This document shows positions 1-8,253 of a DNA stretch of 64,000 nt, in pieces. The notes below the pieces were generated by a model that had not been told where the DNA came from, ran no database searches, and worked only from the letters and a program-made list of their open reading frames with translations. Every line of letters starts with the position of its first letter. Within the stretch, counting starts at the first letter, position 1. Made by a program: the position numbers and the translations under genes. Source of the DNA: Streptomyces himalayensis subsp. himalayensis (GTDB lineage Bacteria > Actinomycetota > Actinomycetes > Streptomycetales > Streptomycetaceae). The stretch covers positions 1 through 64,000 of the forward strand of contig NZ_JACEHE010000031.1 in assembly GCF_013778455.1 (NCBI RefSeq), written 5' to 3'.

Positions 1-215
1 GGAGGGTGGGCACAACCCAGGTCGGACGGTGCCTGGCGCGTGAGGGTGCTCTGTACTGCAGAAGGTTGCCCTGCGTCGGGGTGACCGTGGCGTGTTGCCC
101 GACGTCGCGGGGTGCCGCTGTGCCCACCCGTGCCGCCCTGGGGGCACCTCCCAGGCCCTTAAGGCACTGGGGGAGGCACGACTGCCCACAGCGGTGCGGC
201 GTGGCTGCCCGCAGC
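1..215. repeat. Dispersed palindromic repeat region
   Basis: This gene-free stretch lies downstream of the minus-strand HAD gene. It contains a GGTGGGCACAACCCA block at its left edge, a GGGGTGCCGCTGTGCCCACC block near 110-130, and a hairpin (CTGGGGGCACCTCCCAG paired with CTGGGGGAG) near 145-180. The same modules recur near 12.7, 19.4 and 51.7 kb. It looks like a non-coding dispersed element; no gene is supported. Confidence 0.5.
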
Positions 216-230
216 GGCGGCTGCGCAGTG

Positions 231-1175
231 TCAGCGGCGGCGGCGGTGGATGGCGATGGCGGCTGCTGTGCCGCCGGCCACGGCGCCGACGCCTGCCGCG
301 GCCGGGATGCCGACCTTCGCGGCCTTGCGGCCCGTGCGGTAGTCCCGCAGGCGCCAGTCCCGGTCGCGTGCGTGCTTGCGCAGCTTGGTGTCCGGGTTGA
401 TCGCGTACGGGTGGCCGACGAGCGACAGCATCGGGATGTCGTTGTGCGAGTCGCTGTACGCCGCGCAGCGGGAGAGGTCCAGGCCCTCGGCGGCCGCCAG
501 CGCGCGTACCGCCTCGGCCTTCGCGGGGCCGTGCAGCGGTTCGCCCACGAGCTTGCCGGTGTAGACGCCGTCGACGGACTCGGCGACCGTGCCGAGCGCG
601 CCGGTCAGGCCGAGTCGGCGGGCGATGATCGTCGCTGTCTCCACCGGTGCGGCCGTGACGAGCCACACCTTCTGGCCGGCGTCCAGGTGGGCCTGCGCCA
701 GCGCGCGCGTGCCCGGCCAGATGCGCTCGGCCATGTACTCGTCGTAGATCTCCTCGCCGATGGACATGAGCTCGGCGACGCGGTGGCCCTTGACGATGGA
801 CAGGGCGGACTCGCGTACGTCCTGCATGTGATCCGGGTCCTCGACGCCCGCGATCCGGAACCAGGTCTGCTGCCAGGCGAACTTCGCCAGCTCGCGCCGC
901 TGGAAGAACTTCCGCTTGTACAGGCCCCGGCCGAAGTGGAAGATCGCGGCGCCCTGCATCACGGTGTTGTCGAGGTCGAAGAACGCGGCGGCCTTGTGGT
1001 CACCGGCGACCGGGAACTCCGGCTCCTCCGCGACCTTCCCGGGCGCGGGGGCCGGGGCAAGCTCCTCCAGCTGCTGGGAGGTCTTGCGCGCTGCCTCCGC
1101 CGAGGCCTCGCCCGCCAGCACGCTGCGGGCCGTGGCGGAGCGCCTACGAGGGGTGAGCCATGCGAGAGCGGCCAT
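231..1175 (-). CDS. HAD-superfamily (subfamily IB) phosphatase, SerB-like
   Basis: The 314-residue protein has the HAD nucleophile motif FFDLDNT around residue 68. Later come the threonine-containing motif II (VTAAP) and motif III/IV features (K..AV, then YSDSHNDIPML) typical of HAD-IB phosphoserine-phosphatase-like enzymes. The C-terminal 30 residues are Ala/Gly-rich and hydrophobic and end in HRRRR, suggesting a membrane tail. The substrate cannot be read from sequence; small phosphomonoesters are likely from the family. The start ATG precedes MAALAWLTP. It is divergent from the glutaredoxin-rex-hem block, and homologues commonly sit beside that block in Streptomyces (family knowledge). Confidence 0.85.
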   Translation of the reverse strand: MAALAWLTPRRRSATARSVLAGEASAEAARKTSQQLEELAPAPAPGKVAEEPEFPVAGDHKAAAFFDLDNTVMQGAAIFHFGRGLYKRKFFQRRELAKFAWQQTWFRIAGVEDPDHMQDVRESALSIVKGHRVAELMSIGEEIYDEYMAERIWPGTRALAQAHLDAGQKVWLVTAAPVETATIIARRLGLTGALGTVAESVDGVYTGKLVGEPLHGPAKAEAVRALAAAEGLDLSRCAAYSDSHNDIPMLSLVGHPYAINPDTKLRKHARDRDWRLRDYRTGRKAAKVGIPAAAGVGAVAGGTAAAIAIHRRRR

Positions 1176-1367
1176 GGCGTGAGCATAGCCAGTTCGCCCT
1201 GTGGTTCCGGAGTCAGGAGGATTCAGCGCTGTGAACTCTCTGCGACCGCGCAGTTAAAGGAGTGATCCGATGCCGGTCCGTCCGCGCGCCGCGAACGGCC
1301 GGCGCGCTCTGGGGAGGTCTGGTGCAGTGGGGTTCCGATGTCCGTCGGCCGGGCGAGAATGGCCCGT

Positions 1368-1658
1368 ATGAGTCCCATTTTCGGGCGGGCCGACCGCCGT
1401 ACGGAGAAGAAGGCGCCGCAGGACCGCCTCGTCACGCTGATCGGCAAGCCGGGTTGTCACCTGTGCGACGACGCCCGTGCGGTGATCGAGAAGGTCTGCG
1501 GTGAGCTGGGGGCGGCGTGGGAAGAGAAGGACATCACTCAGGACGAGGAGCTGCACCGCAAGTACTGGGAGCAGATCCCGGTGGTGCTGGTGGACGGCGC
1601 GCAGCACGACTTCTGGCGTGTGGCCGAAGACCGTCTCCGCCGGGCCCTCACGGAGTGA
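1368..1658 (+). CDS. Glutaredoxin family protein
   Basis: This 96-residue thioredoxin-fold protein carries the redox motif GCHLC (CxxC) near residue 30 and the cis-proline segment QIPVV typical of glutaredoxins. The start at 1368 was chosen because a GAGAA ribosome-binding-like sequence lies about 9 nt upstream; in-frame ATGs at 1338 and 1359 are alternatives. It lies just upstream of the Rex operator and rex. The role is inferred to be thiol-disulfide exchange in the cytoplasm, and the partner is unknown. Confidence 0.8.
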   Translation: MSPIFGRADRRTEKKAPQDRLVTLIGKPGCHLCDDARAVIEKVCGELGAAWEEKDITQDEELHRKYWEQIPVVLVDGAQHDFWRVAEDRLRRALTE

Positions 1659-1800
1659 CCCCGGCGGCCGGGCGAAACTTCATGATCACTACACCGATGC
1701 CCTCCGGCCAGGGACGAACCTGGCTGCGTGCCAGTTCCCGGAAGCCGCGCCGGAGCCGCGTGACCCCGGTCACTTTGGCCGGGCAAATCGGACACCATCT

Positions 1801-1818
1801 TTGTGCACGCGTTCACAA
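1801..1818. promoter_or_regulatory. Rex operator (ROP) upstream of rex-hemACD
   Basis: The 18-bp sequence TTGTGCACGCGTTCACAA is a near-perfect inverted repeat matching the Rex consensus TGTGAAC-n-GTTCACA except for one position in the left arm. It lies 77 bp upstream of the rex GTG. In Streptomyces coelicolor Rex represses its own rex-hemACD operon through such a site when NADH/NAD+ is low (established). The site implies the same autoregulation here. Confidence 0.9.
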
Positions 1819-1894
1819 AGACATAGCCTGCTTCCGACGGGGCGGTCCTGGGACGTACGACCGCCCGCAGCCCCGCTCTACCCGCAGGAGCACC

Positions 1895-2650
1895 GTGGCA
1901 ACTGGCCGAACTCACCGACCGGCGACCCGCAGCCGAGGGATTCCCGAGGCCACCGTCGCCCGTCTTCCGCTGTACCTCCGAGCACTCACCGCACTGTCCG
2001 AGCGCTCGGTACCCACGGTCTCCTCGGAGGAGCTCGCCGCGGCGGCGGGGGTCAACTCGGCGAAGCTCCGCAAGGACTTCTCGTACCTCGGTTCCTACGG
2101 GACGCGCGGCGTCGGCTACGACGTCGAGTACCTCGTCTACCAGATCTCCCGCGAGCTCGGCCTCACCCAGGACTGGCCGGTCGTCATCGTCGGTATCGGT
2201 AACCTCGGCGCCGCCCTCGCCAACTACGGCGGGTTCGCCTCGCGCGGCTTCCGCGTCGCCGCGCTCATCGACGCGGACCCGGCGATGGCCGGCAAGCCGG
2301 TCGCCGGGATCCCGGTGCAGCACACCGACGACCTCGAGAAGATCATCAAGGACAACGGCGTGTCGATCGGCGTGATCGCGACCCCGGCCGGAGCGGCCCA
2401 GCAGGTCTGCGACCGGCTCGTCGGCGCCGGTGTCACCTCCATCCTGAACTTCGCGCCGACGGTGCTGTCCGTGCCGGACGGCGTCGACGTACGCAAGGTC
2501 GACCTCTCCATCGAGCTGCAGATCCTCGCCTTCCACGAGCAGCGGAAGGCCGGCGAGGAGACGGCGGGCGAAGAGGCCGTCACCGCCTCCGTACCGAAGA
2601 ACACGCCGAAGGGACCCGACGGGGACGTACCCGTCGTGATGCCGGCATGA
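1895..2650 (+). CDS. rex: Redox-sensing transcriptional repressor Rex
   Basis: This 251-residue repressor senses the NADH/NAD+ ratio. The N-terminal winged helix (residues about 15-85) includes the segment SAKLRKDFSYLG-YGTRGVGY, a Rex signature. A Rossmann fold follows with GIGNLGAAL for dinucleotide binding. The C-terminal tail is charged and Ala/Glu/Pro-rich. The GTG start at 1895 is preceded by AGGAG at 1886-1890, and upstream in-frame sequence is not Rex-like. The stop overlaps the hemA start by 4 nt (ATGA), indicating coupled translation. Rex links respiratory state to heme synthesis through the operator at 1801-1818. Confidence 0.97.
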   Translation: MATGRTHRPATRSRGIPEATVARLPLYLRALTALSERSVPTVSSEELAAAAGVNSAKLRKDFSYLGSYGTRGVGYDVEYLVYQISRELGLTQDWPVVIVGIGNLGAALANYGGFASRGFRVAALIDADPAMAGKPVAGIPVQHTDDLEKIIKDNGVSIGVIATPAGAAQQVCDRLVGAGVTSILNFAPTVLSVPDGVDVRKVDLSIELQILAFHEQRKAGEETAGEEAVTASVPKNTPKGPDGDVPVVMPA

Positions 2651-4419
2651 GTCTTCTCGTCGTCGGGCTGAGTCACCGCACCGCTCCGGTGAGCGTCCTC
2701 GAGCGTGCCGCGCTGTCCGCGGACGCGCAGGCCAAGCTGCTCCAGGACACGCTGGCCGCGGAGCCGGCCGCCGAGGCCGCGGTGCTCGCCACCTGCAACC
2801 GGATCGAGCTCTACGCCGACGTGGACAAGTTCCACGCGGGCGTCGCCGAGCTCTCCACACTGCTCGCGCAGCACAGCGGAGTCGGACTCGAGGAGCTGAC
2901 CCCGTACCTCTACGTGCACTACGAGGACCGGGCCGTCCACCATCTGTTCTCCGTGGCCTGCGGCCTGGAGTCCATGGTCGTCGGCGAGGGCCAGATCCTC
3001 GGTCAGATCAAGGACGCGCTCGCGACGGCGCAGGAGCTGCACACCGCGGGCCGCCTGCTGAACGACCTGTTCCAGCAGGCGCTGCGGGTCGGCAAGCGCG
3101 CGCACTCGGAGACGGGGATCGACCGTGCCGGGCAGTCCCTGGTCACGTTCGGCCTGGAGCAGCTCGCGGTCGGGGCGCCGGTCGGGGAGTGGGCCCGGGG
3201 CAAGCGCGCGCTGGTCATCGGCGCCGGTTCGATGTCCTCGCTGGCCGCGGCGACGCTCGCGCGGGCCGGGGTGGCCGAGGTGGTCATCGCCAACCGCACG
3301 CTGGAGCGCGCCGAGCGGCTCGCCCAGATCCTCGCGGAGCAGGACGACACGGAGGTGACCGCCCGCGCGGTCCCGGTCGACGCGATGGCCCAGGAGCTGA
3401 CACGGGCCGACGTGGTGGTGTCCTGCACCGGCGCGACCGGTCTGGTCCTGACCGCGGACGCGGTTGCGGAAGCCGTCTCGGGCCGGGCGCCCGAGGGCTC
3501 CGGCGCCGGCTTCGGAACGGACGTTTCCGGTCCGCTCCCGGCCGGCCGCGCGGACCGGTCGGCCGCCGCGCACCGCGACGAGGGCGCGGCCGTGCTCAAG
3601 GGCGACGACGTATGCCCGGTGGACCTGTCCCCCATGCAGGGGGCCACGGGCTTCTCCATCATGGGCGAAGCAGCAGTGGCCGGCATGGACGCGGCCACGC
3701 TGGAGCAGCACGGAGCCTGGGTCGACAACGCCACGGCGGACCGTCGCGAGAGCCGCACCGCGGCGCCGGACCTGGGTGCCGACGCTGAGGCGATCGCCGC
3801 ACTGGCCGCTGTCGCGGCCACCGCGGGGCGGGTGCCCGAGCGTCGCGGACCTGCCGCCGTCGCCGCGCCCGCACACCCGGTCGTCCTGTCGCTTCTCGAC
3901 CTCGCCATGCCCCGTGACATCGATGCCGCCTCGCACCGGATCGCCGGGGTGCGGCTCGTCGACATCGAGTCGCTCGCCGAGGCCTCGGCCGACGCTCCGA
4001 TGGCGGCCGATGTGGACATGGTGCGCGGGATCGTCTCCGCCGAGGTGGCCGCGTTCGGTGCCGCCCAGCGGGCCGCGCACATCACGCCGACCGTGGTCGC
4101 CCTGCGCACCATGGCCGCCGATGTGGTGGCGAGCGAGATCGCGCGCCTCGAAGGGCGCCTGCCCGGCCTCGACGACAAGGAGCGCGGTGAGATCACGCAG
4201 ACCGTGCGGCGCGTCGTCGACAAGCTGCTGCACGCGCCCACCGTGCGGGTCAAGCAGCTCGCGGCCGAGCCCGGCGGCGCCGGGTACGCGGACGCGCTGC
4301 GGACCCTCTTCGATCTCGACCCGGAGACGGTTGCCTCAGTCTCCCGGGCCGACATGAACGACGCCGACGTCACGAGCGTCAACAGCGTCCAGAACGTCAA
4401 GAACCGAGGGCTGTCATGA
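2647..4419 (+). CDS. hemA: Glutamyl-tRNA reductase
   Basis: HemA reduces glutamyl-tRNA(Glu) with NADPH to glutamate-1-semialdehyde, the first step of C5 tetrapyrrole synthesis. Visible are the N-terminal GLSHRTAPV motif, the catalytic Cys in LATCNRIELY, the VVGEGQILGQI segment, the NADP-binding GAGSMSSLAA, and the C-terminal dimerisation helices. At 590 residues it is about 160 longer than typical bacterial HemA because of an Ala/Gly-rich insertion at roughly residues 277-410, inside the nucleotide-binding domain before LLDLAMPRDID. It overlaps rex and hemC by 4 nt on each side. Confidence 0.96.
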   Translation: MSLLVVGLSHRTAPVSVLERAALSADAQAKLLQDTLAAEPAAEAAVLATCNRIELYADVDKFHAGVAELSTLLAQHSGVGLEELTPYLYVHYEDRAVHHLFSVACGLESMVVGEGQILGQIKDALATAQELHTAGRLLNDLFQQALRVGKRAHSETGIDRAGQSLVTFGLEQLAVGAPVGEWARGKRALVIGAGSMSSLAAATLARAGVAEVVIANRTLERAERLAQILAEQDDTEVTARAVPVDAMAQELTRADVVVSCTGATGLVLTADAVAEAVSGRAPEGSGAGFGTDVSGPLPAGRADRSAAAHRDEGAAVLKGDDVCPVDLSPMQGATGFSIMGEAAVAGMDAATLEQHGAWVDNATADRRESRTAAPDLGADAEAIAALAAVAATAGRVPERRGPAAVAAPAHPVVLSLLDLAMPRDIDAASHRIAGVRLVDIESLAEASADAPMAADVDMVRGIVSAEVAAFGAAQRAAHITPTVVALRTMAADVVASEIARLEGRLPGLDDKERGEITQTVRRVVDKLLHAPTVRVKQLAAEPGGAGYADALRTLFDLDPETVASVSRADMNDADVTSVNSVQNVKNRGLS

Positions 4420-5375
4420 CCGAGAAGGCACTACGACTCGGGACCAGGCGCAGCAAGCTCGCCATGGCCCAGTCCGGGCAGGTGGCGGAGGCGGTGCGCC
4501 AGGTGACCGGACGGGACGTCGAGCTCGTCGAGATCACCACGTACGGCGACACCTCGCGCGAGAACCTGGCGCAGATCGGCGGCACCGGCGTGTTCGTCAC
4601 CGCGCTGCGCGACGCCCTGCTGCGCGGCGAGATCGACTTCGCCGTGCACTCCCTCAAGGACCTGCCGACGGCGCAGCCGGACGACCTCGTCCTCGCGGCC
4701 GTACCGCAGCGCGAGGACCCCCGCGACGTGCTGGTCGCCCGCGACGGGCTCACCTTCACGCGGCTCCCGAAGGGAGCACGCATCGGCACCGGTTCGCCGC
4801 GCCGCATGGCGCAGCTCAACGCGTACGCCCGCGCGCACGGCATGGAGATCGAGACCGTCGCCATCCGCGGCAACGTCGACACCCGCATCGGATACGTCCG
4901 CAGCGGGGAGCTCGACGCCGTCGTGCTCGCCGCCGCCGGCCTCAACCGCATCGGCAGGATCGATGAGGTGACCGACTTCCTGTCGGTCGACACCGTTTTG
5001 CCCGCCCCCGGCCAGGGGGCACTGGCAGTCGAATGCGCCGCGGACAACGCGTCGCTGGCTGCCGCGCTCGCCGAGCTCGACGACCCGTACACCCGGGCCG
5101 CCGTGACCGCCGAGCGGTCCCTGCTCGCCGCCCTGGAGGCCGGCTGCAGCGCACCCGTGGGTGCACTCGCCGACCTTCTGGCCGACGGGCAGATTGTCAA
5201 GGAAATGCGCCTGCGCGGCGTCGTCGGGACCACCGACGGCTCGACGCTGGTGCAGCTGTCCACCACCGGTCCCGTGCCCGAGACAAACGACCAGGCAGTG
5301 GCGCTCGGTCGCGAACTCGCCACCGAGATGCTTGCCAAGGGCGCGGCCGGTCTGATGGGGGAGCGAGCACATTGA
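4416..5375 (+). CDS. hemC: Porphobilinogen deaminase (hydroxymethylbilane synthase)
   Basis: The 319-residue enzyme polymerises four porphobilinogens into hydroxymethylbilane. Signatures seen are the N-terminal LRLGTRRSKLAM, the active-site region HSLKDLPT, the RGNVDTR motif, and the dipyrromethane cofactor cysteine in LEAGCSAPVGA. Length matches the family. The ATG overlaps the hemA stop (ATGA), and its own stop overlaps the TTG start of hemD, so rex-hemA-hemC-hemD form one operon. Confidence 0.97.
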   Translation: MTEKALRLGTRRSKLAMAQSGQVAEAVRQVTGRDVELVEITTYGDTSRENLAQIGGTGVFVTALRDALLRGEIDFAVHSLKDLPTAQPDDLVLAAVPQREDPRDVLVARDGLTFTRLPKGARIGTGSPRRMAQLNAYARAHGMEIETVAIRGNVDTRIGYVRSGELDAVVLAAAGLNRIGRIDEVTDFLSVDTVLPAPGQGALAVECAADNASLAAALAELDDPYTRAAVTAERSLLAALEAGCSAPVGALADLLADGQIVKEMRLRGVVGTTDGSTLVQLSTTGPVPETNDQAVALGRELATEMLAKGAAGLMGERAH

Positions 5376-7048
5376 GCCCCACCGCCTCGAACCACCCAGC
5401 CGTTCCCGCACACGGGCACGTCACCTTCCTCGGTGCCGGGCCCGGGGATCCCGGGCTGCTGACACTCCGCGCCGTCGAAGCGCTGGCCGGAGCGGACGTC
5501 CTGATCGCCGAGCCGGAAGTGCTCGACGTGGTCCGCACCCACACCCAGCCGGGCGTGGCCGTCGTGGACACAGGCACGCCCCAGCTGACGGTAGTTGACG
5601 AGGCGTCAACGACCGTCGTACCCCCGGAACCGAGGGATGCGGCCAATCTTGTCATGGAGGCTGCGCGGGGCGGCAAGCGGGTCGTCCGTGCCGTCTCGGG
5701 CGATCCGGGGCTCGATGCGTACGCCGCCGGGGAGATGCTGAAGTGCGCCTCCGAAGGCATCACCTTCGAGGTGGTGCCGGGCATCGCCGCGGGCGTGGGC
5801 GTGCCCGCGTACGCGGGTGTGCCGCTGCGGGACGCGGAGGGCGCGGACGTGCGGTTCGTCGACGCCCGTACGGCGTCGGACCGCTGCTGGACCGAGGTCG
5901 GCACGTCCGACGGCACGGTCGTCGTCTCCACGACGCTCGACTCGGTGGCCGCGGCCGCGGCTGAACTGGTGTCCGCCGGACGTAAGCCGGACACCCCGCT
6001 GACGGTCACCGTCGCCGGTACGACGACGCGGCAGCGCACCTGGTCGGCGACGCTCGGCAGCATCGCGCAGACCCTGAAGCAGGCGAAGGTGCTGCCGTCG
6101 CCGGAGGGCCACCGGCCGGTCATAGCCGTCGTCGGCGAGCGGTCCGCGGCCGCCCAGCGCGACCAGCTGTCGTGGTTCGAGTCCAAGCCGCTGTTCGGCT
6201 GGAAGGTGCTCGTGCCACGCACGAAGGAGCAGGCGGCCTCGCTCTCCGACCAGCTGCGTTCGTACGGCGCCGTGCCGTCGGAGGTGCCGACCATCGCGGT
6301 CGAGCCGCCGCGTACGCCCCAGCAGATGGAGCGGGCGGTCAAGGGCCTGGTCACAGGACGGTACGAGTGGATCGCCTTCACCTCGGTGAACGCGGTCAAG
6401 GCCGTCCGGGAGAAGTTCGAGGAGTACGGGCTCGACGCGCGCGCGTTCGCCGGGATCAAGGTCGCGGCGGTGGGCGAGCAGACCGCCAAGGCGCTCGTCG
6501 CCTTCGGCGTGAAGCCGGACCTCGTGCCGAGCGGCGAGCAGTCGGCCGCCGGTCTCCTCGAGGACTGGCCGCCGTACGACCCGGTCTTCGACCCGATCGA
6601 CCGGGTGTTCCTGCCGCGTGCCGACATCGCCACGGAGACGCTGGTCGCGGGCCTGATCGAGCTCGGCTGGGAGGTCGACGACGTCACGGCCTACCGGACC
6701 GTGCGCGCCTCGCCTCCGCCGGCCGAGACCCGTGAGGCGATCAAGGGCGGCGGCTTCGACGCGGTGCTGTTCACGTCGTCGTCGACCGTGCGGAACCTGG
6801 TCGGCATCGCGGGCAAGCCGCACAACGTGACGGTGATCGCGTGTATCGGGCCGGCCACGGCGAAGACGGCCGAGGAGCACGGGCTGCGCGTGGACGTGAT
6901 GGCTCCCGAGCCGTCCGTCCACAAGCTGGCCGAGGCGCTGGCCGACTTCGGCGCGGCGCGGCGGGCTGCGGCGCTCGACGCGGGCGACCCGGTGACGCGG
7001 CCGAGCGAGCGGAGGCCGGGCGCGCGGCGTCGCCGGACCACGACGTAG
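5372..7048 (+). CDS. hemD: Fused uroporphyrinogen-III C-methyltransferase-like / uroporphyrinogen-III synthase
   Basis: The protein is about 558 residues from a TTG start at 5372, whose reading overlaps the hemC stop. The N-terminal half (about 15-255) is a tetrapyrrole-methylase domain beginning FLGAGPGDPGLLT. The C-terminal half (about 270-540) is a HemD domain beginning WKVLVPRTKEQA with the paired Rossmann-like repeats. HemD closes hydroxymethylbilane to uroporphyrinogen III. The methylase half has the variant VSGDPGLDAYA where SUMT enzymes usually show GGDPFVFGRG, so its methyltransferase activity is uncertain. This fusion is usual in Streptomyces. Confidence 0.92.
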   Translation: MSPTASNHPAVPAHGHVTFLGAGPGDPGLLTLRAVEALAGADVLIAEPEVLDVVRTHTQPGVAVVDTGTPQLTVVDEASTTVVPPEPRDAANLVMEAARGGKRVVRAVSGDPGLDAYAAGEMLKCASEGITFEVVPGIAAGVGVPAYAGVPLRDAEGADVRFVDARTASDRCWTEVGTSDGTVVVSTTLDSVAAAAAELVSAGRKPDTPLTVTVAGTTTRQRTWSATLGSIAQTLKQAKVLPSPEGHRPVIAVVGERSAAAQRDQLSWFESKPLFGWKVLVPRTKEQAASLSDQLRSYGAVPSEVPTIAVEPPRTPQQMERAVKGLVTGRYEWIAFTSVNAVKAVREKFEEYGLDARAFAGIKVAAVGEQTAKALVAFGVKPDLVPSGEQSAAGLLEDWPPYDPVFDPIDRVFLPRADIATETLVAGLIELGWEVDDVTAYRTVRASPPPAETREAIKGGGFDAVLFTSSSTVRNLVGIAGKPHNVTVIACIGPATAKTAEEHGLRVDVMAPEPSVHKLAEALADFGAARRAAALDAGDPVTRPSERRPGARRRRTTT

Positions 7049-7067
7049 CGGCTCGGCACCATGGGAG

Positions 7068-7094
7068 GCGGTGCCCCACGACGCGGGGCACCGC
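7068..7094 (+). terminator. Hairpin after hemD
   Basis: GCGGTGCCCC and GGGGCACCGC form a perfect 10-bp stem with a 7-nt loop, 20 bp after the hemD stop. No U-tract follows. This is likely where rex-hemACD transcription ends or is attenuated, so hemB would need its own promoter. Confidence 0.65.
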
Positions 7095-7194
7095 ACGTCC
7101 ACCGGAGCGCCTGGCACCGGTGCACGAATGGGCCGTATCCGGCCCGACAATGCGTCGGCAAAGGTGCCCTTGAGGCAGGCGTAGCGTAGTCGGC

Positions 7195-8187
7195 ATGACG
7201 AAGTACGGTTCCTTTCCCGGTACGCGTCCCCGTCGGCTGCGCACCACCCCCGCCATGCGCCGCATGGTCGCCGAGACCCGCCTGCACCCGGCCGACTTCA
7301 TCCTGCCCGCGTTCGTGCGGGAGGGCGTGAGCGAGCCGGTGCCGATCGCGGCGATGCCCGGGGTCGTGCAGCACACCCGCGACAGCCTGAAGAAGGCGGC
7401 GGCGGAGGCGGTGGAGGCCGGGATCTCCGGGATCATGCTCTTCGGCGTGCCGGAGGAGTCGAAGAAGGACGCCCTCGGGACCCCGGGAACGGACCCCGAC
7501 GGGATCCTGCAGGTCGCCATCCGCGACGTACGGGCAGAGGTCGGCGACGACCTGCTCGTCATGTCGGATCTGTGCCTCGACGAGACGACGGACCACGGGC
7601 ACTGCGGTGTGCTCGACGAGCAGGGCCGTGTCGACAACGACGCCACGCTCGAGCGCTACGCCGAGATGGCTCAGGTCCAGGCCGACGCGGGCGCCCATGT
7701 GGTCGGCCCCAGCGGCATGATGGACGGCCAGATCGGCGTCATCCGCGACGCGCTCGACCAGATCGGCCGCGAGGACGTCGCCATCCTGGCCTACACCGCC
7801 AAGTACTCCTCCGCCTTCTACGGCCCCTTCCGCGAGGCCGTCGCCTCATCCCTGAGGGGCGACCGGAAGACGTACCAGCAGGACCCCGCCAACGTACGGG
7901 AGTCCCTGCGCGAGTTGGCCCTCGACCTGGAGGAGGGGGCCGACATGGTGATGGTGAAGCCGGCGGGACCGTACCTGGACATCCTGGCGCGCGTCGCGGA
8001 CGCCGTGGACGTGCCGGTGGCCGCGTACCAGATCTCCGGCGAGTACTCGATGATCGAGGCCGCCGCGGAGAAGGGCTGGATCGACCGGGACAAGGCGATC
8101 CTGGAGACCCTCACGGGCATCAAGCGGGCCGGGGCGCAGAACATCCTCACGTACTGGGCGGTCGAGGTGGCCCGGCAGCTGCGTTGA
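7195..8187 (+). CDS. hemB: Delta-aminolevulinic acid dehydratase (porphobilinogen synthase)
   Basis: The 330-residue HemB condenses two aminolevulinates to porphobilinogen. Signatures are RLHPADFILPAFVREG, the metal-site region DLCLDETTDHGHCG (here Cys plus acidic residues), the first Schiff-base Lys in LAYTAKYSSAFYGPFR, and the second in MVKPAGPYLDI. No ribosome-binding site is evident. A TAGCGT hexamer ends 7 nt before the ATG, so a leaderless transcript is plausible. It lies 146 bp after hemD, behind a hairpin, and converges with argS. Confidence 0.96.
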   Translation: MTKYGSFPGTRPRRLRTTPAMRRMVAETRLHPADFILPAFVREGVSEPVPIAAMPGVVQHTRDSLKKAAAEAVEAGISGIMLFGVPEESKKDALGTPGTDPDGILQVAIRDVRAEVGDDLLVMSDLCLDETTDHGHCGVLDEQGRVDNDATLERYAEMAQVQADAGAHVVGPSGMMDGQIGVIRDALDQIGREDVAILAYTAKYSSAFYGPFREAVASSLRGDRKTYQQDPANVRESLRELALDLEEGADMVMVKPAGPYLDILARVADAVDVPVAAYQISGEYSMIEAAAEKGWIDRDKAILETLTGIKRAGAQNILTYWAVEVARQLR

Positions 8188-8201
8188 GTCGTATGACGTG
8201 C

Positions 8202-8239
8202 ATGCCCCCGGCCGGAAGAGTCCCGGCCGGGGGCATTTT
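8202..8239. terminator. Bidirectional rho-independent terminator between hemB and argS
   Basis: The arms 8202-8215 and 8223-8236 (ATGCCCCCGGCCGG and its complement) form a perfect 14-bp stem with a 7-nt loop, followed by TTT on the plus strand. It lies between two convergent genes. Confidence 0.9.
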
Positions 8240-8253
8240 CATGTCGTGACAGG

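Noticed and set aside
2224..4233. Very long minus-strand open frame opposite rex and hemA
   Set aside because: It is antisense to well-supported genes and rich in Arg/Gly/His; a by-product of GC-rich codon use. Similar frames opposite many genes in the window were dismissed for the same reason.
7049..7194. Possible small gene or riboswitch between hemD and hemB
   Set aside because: Only a terminator hairpin and a promoter-like hexamer are seen; no conserved aptamer pattern recognised.
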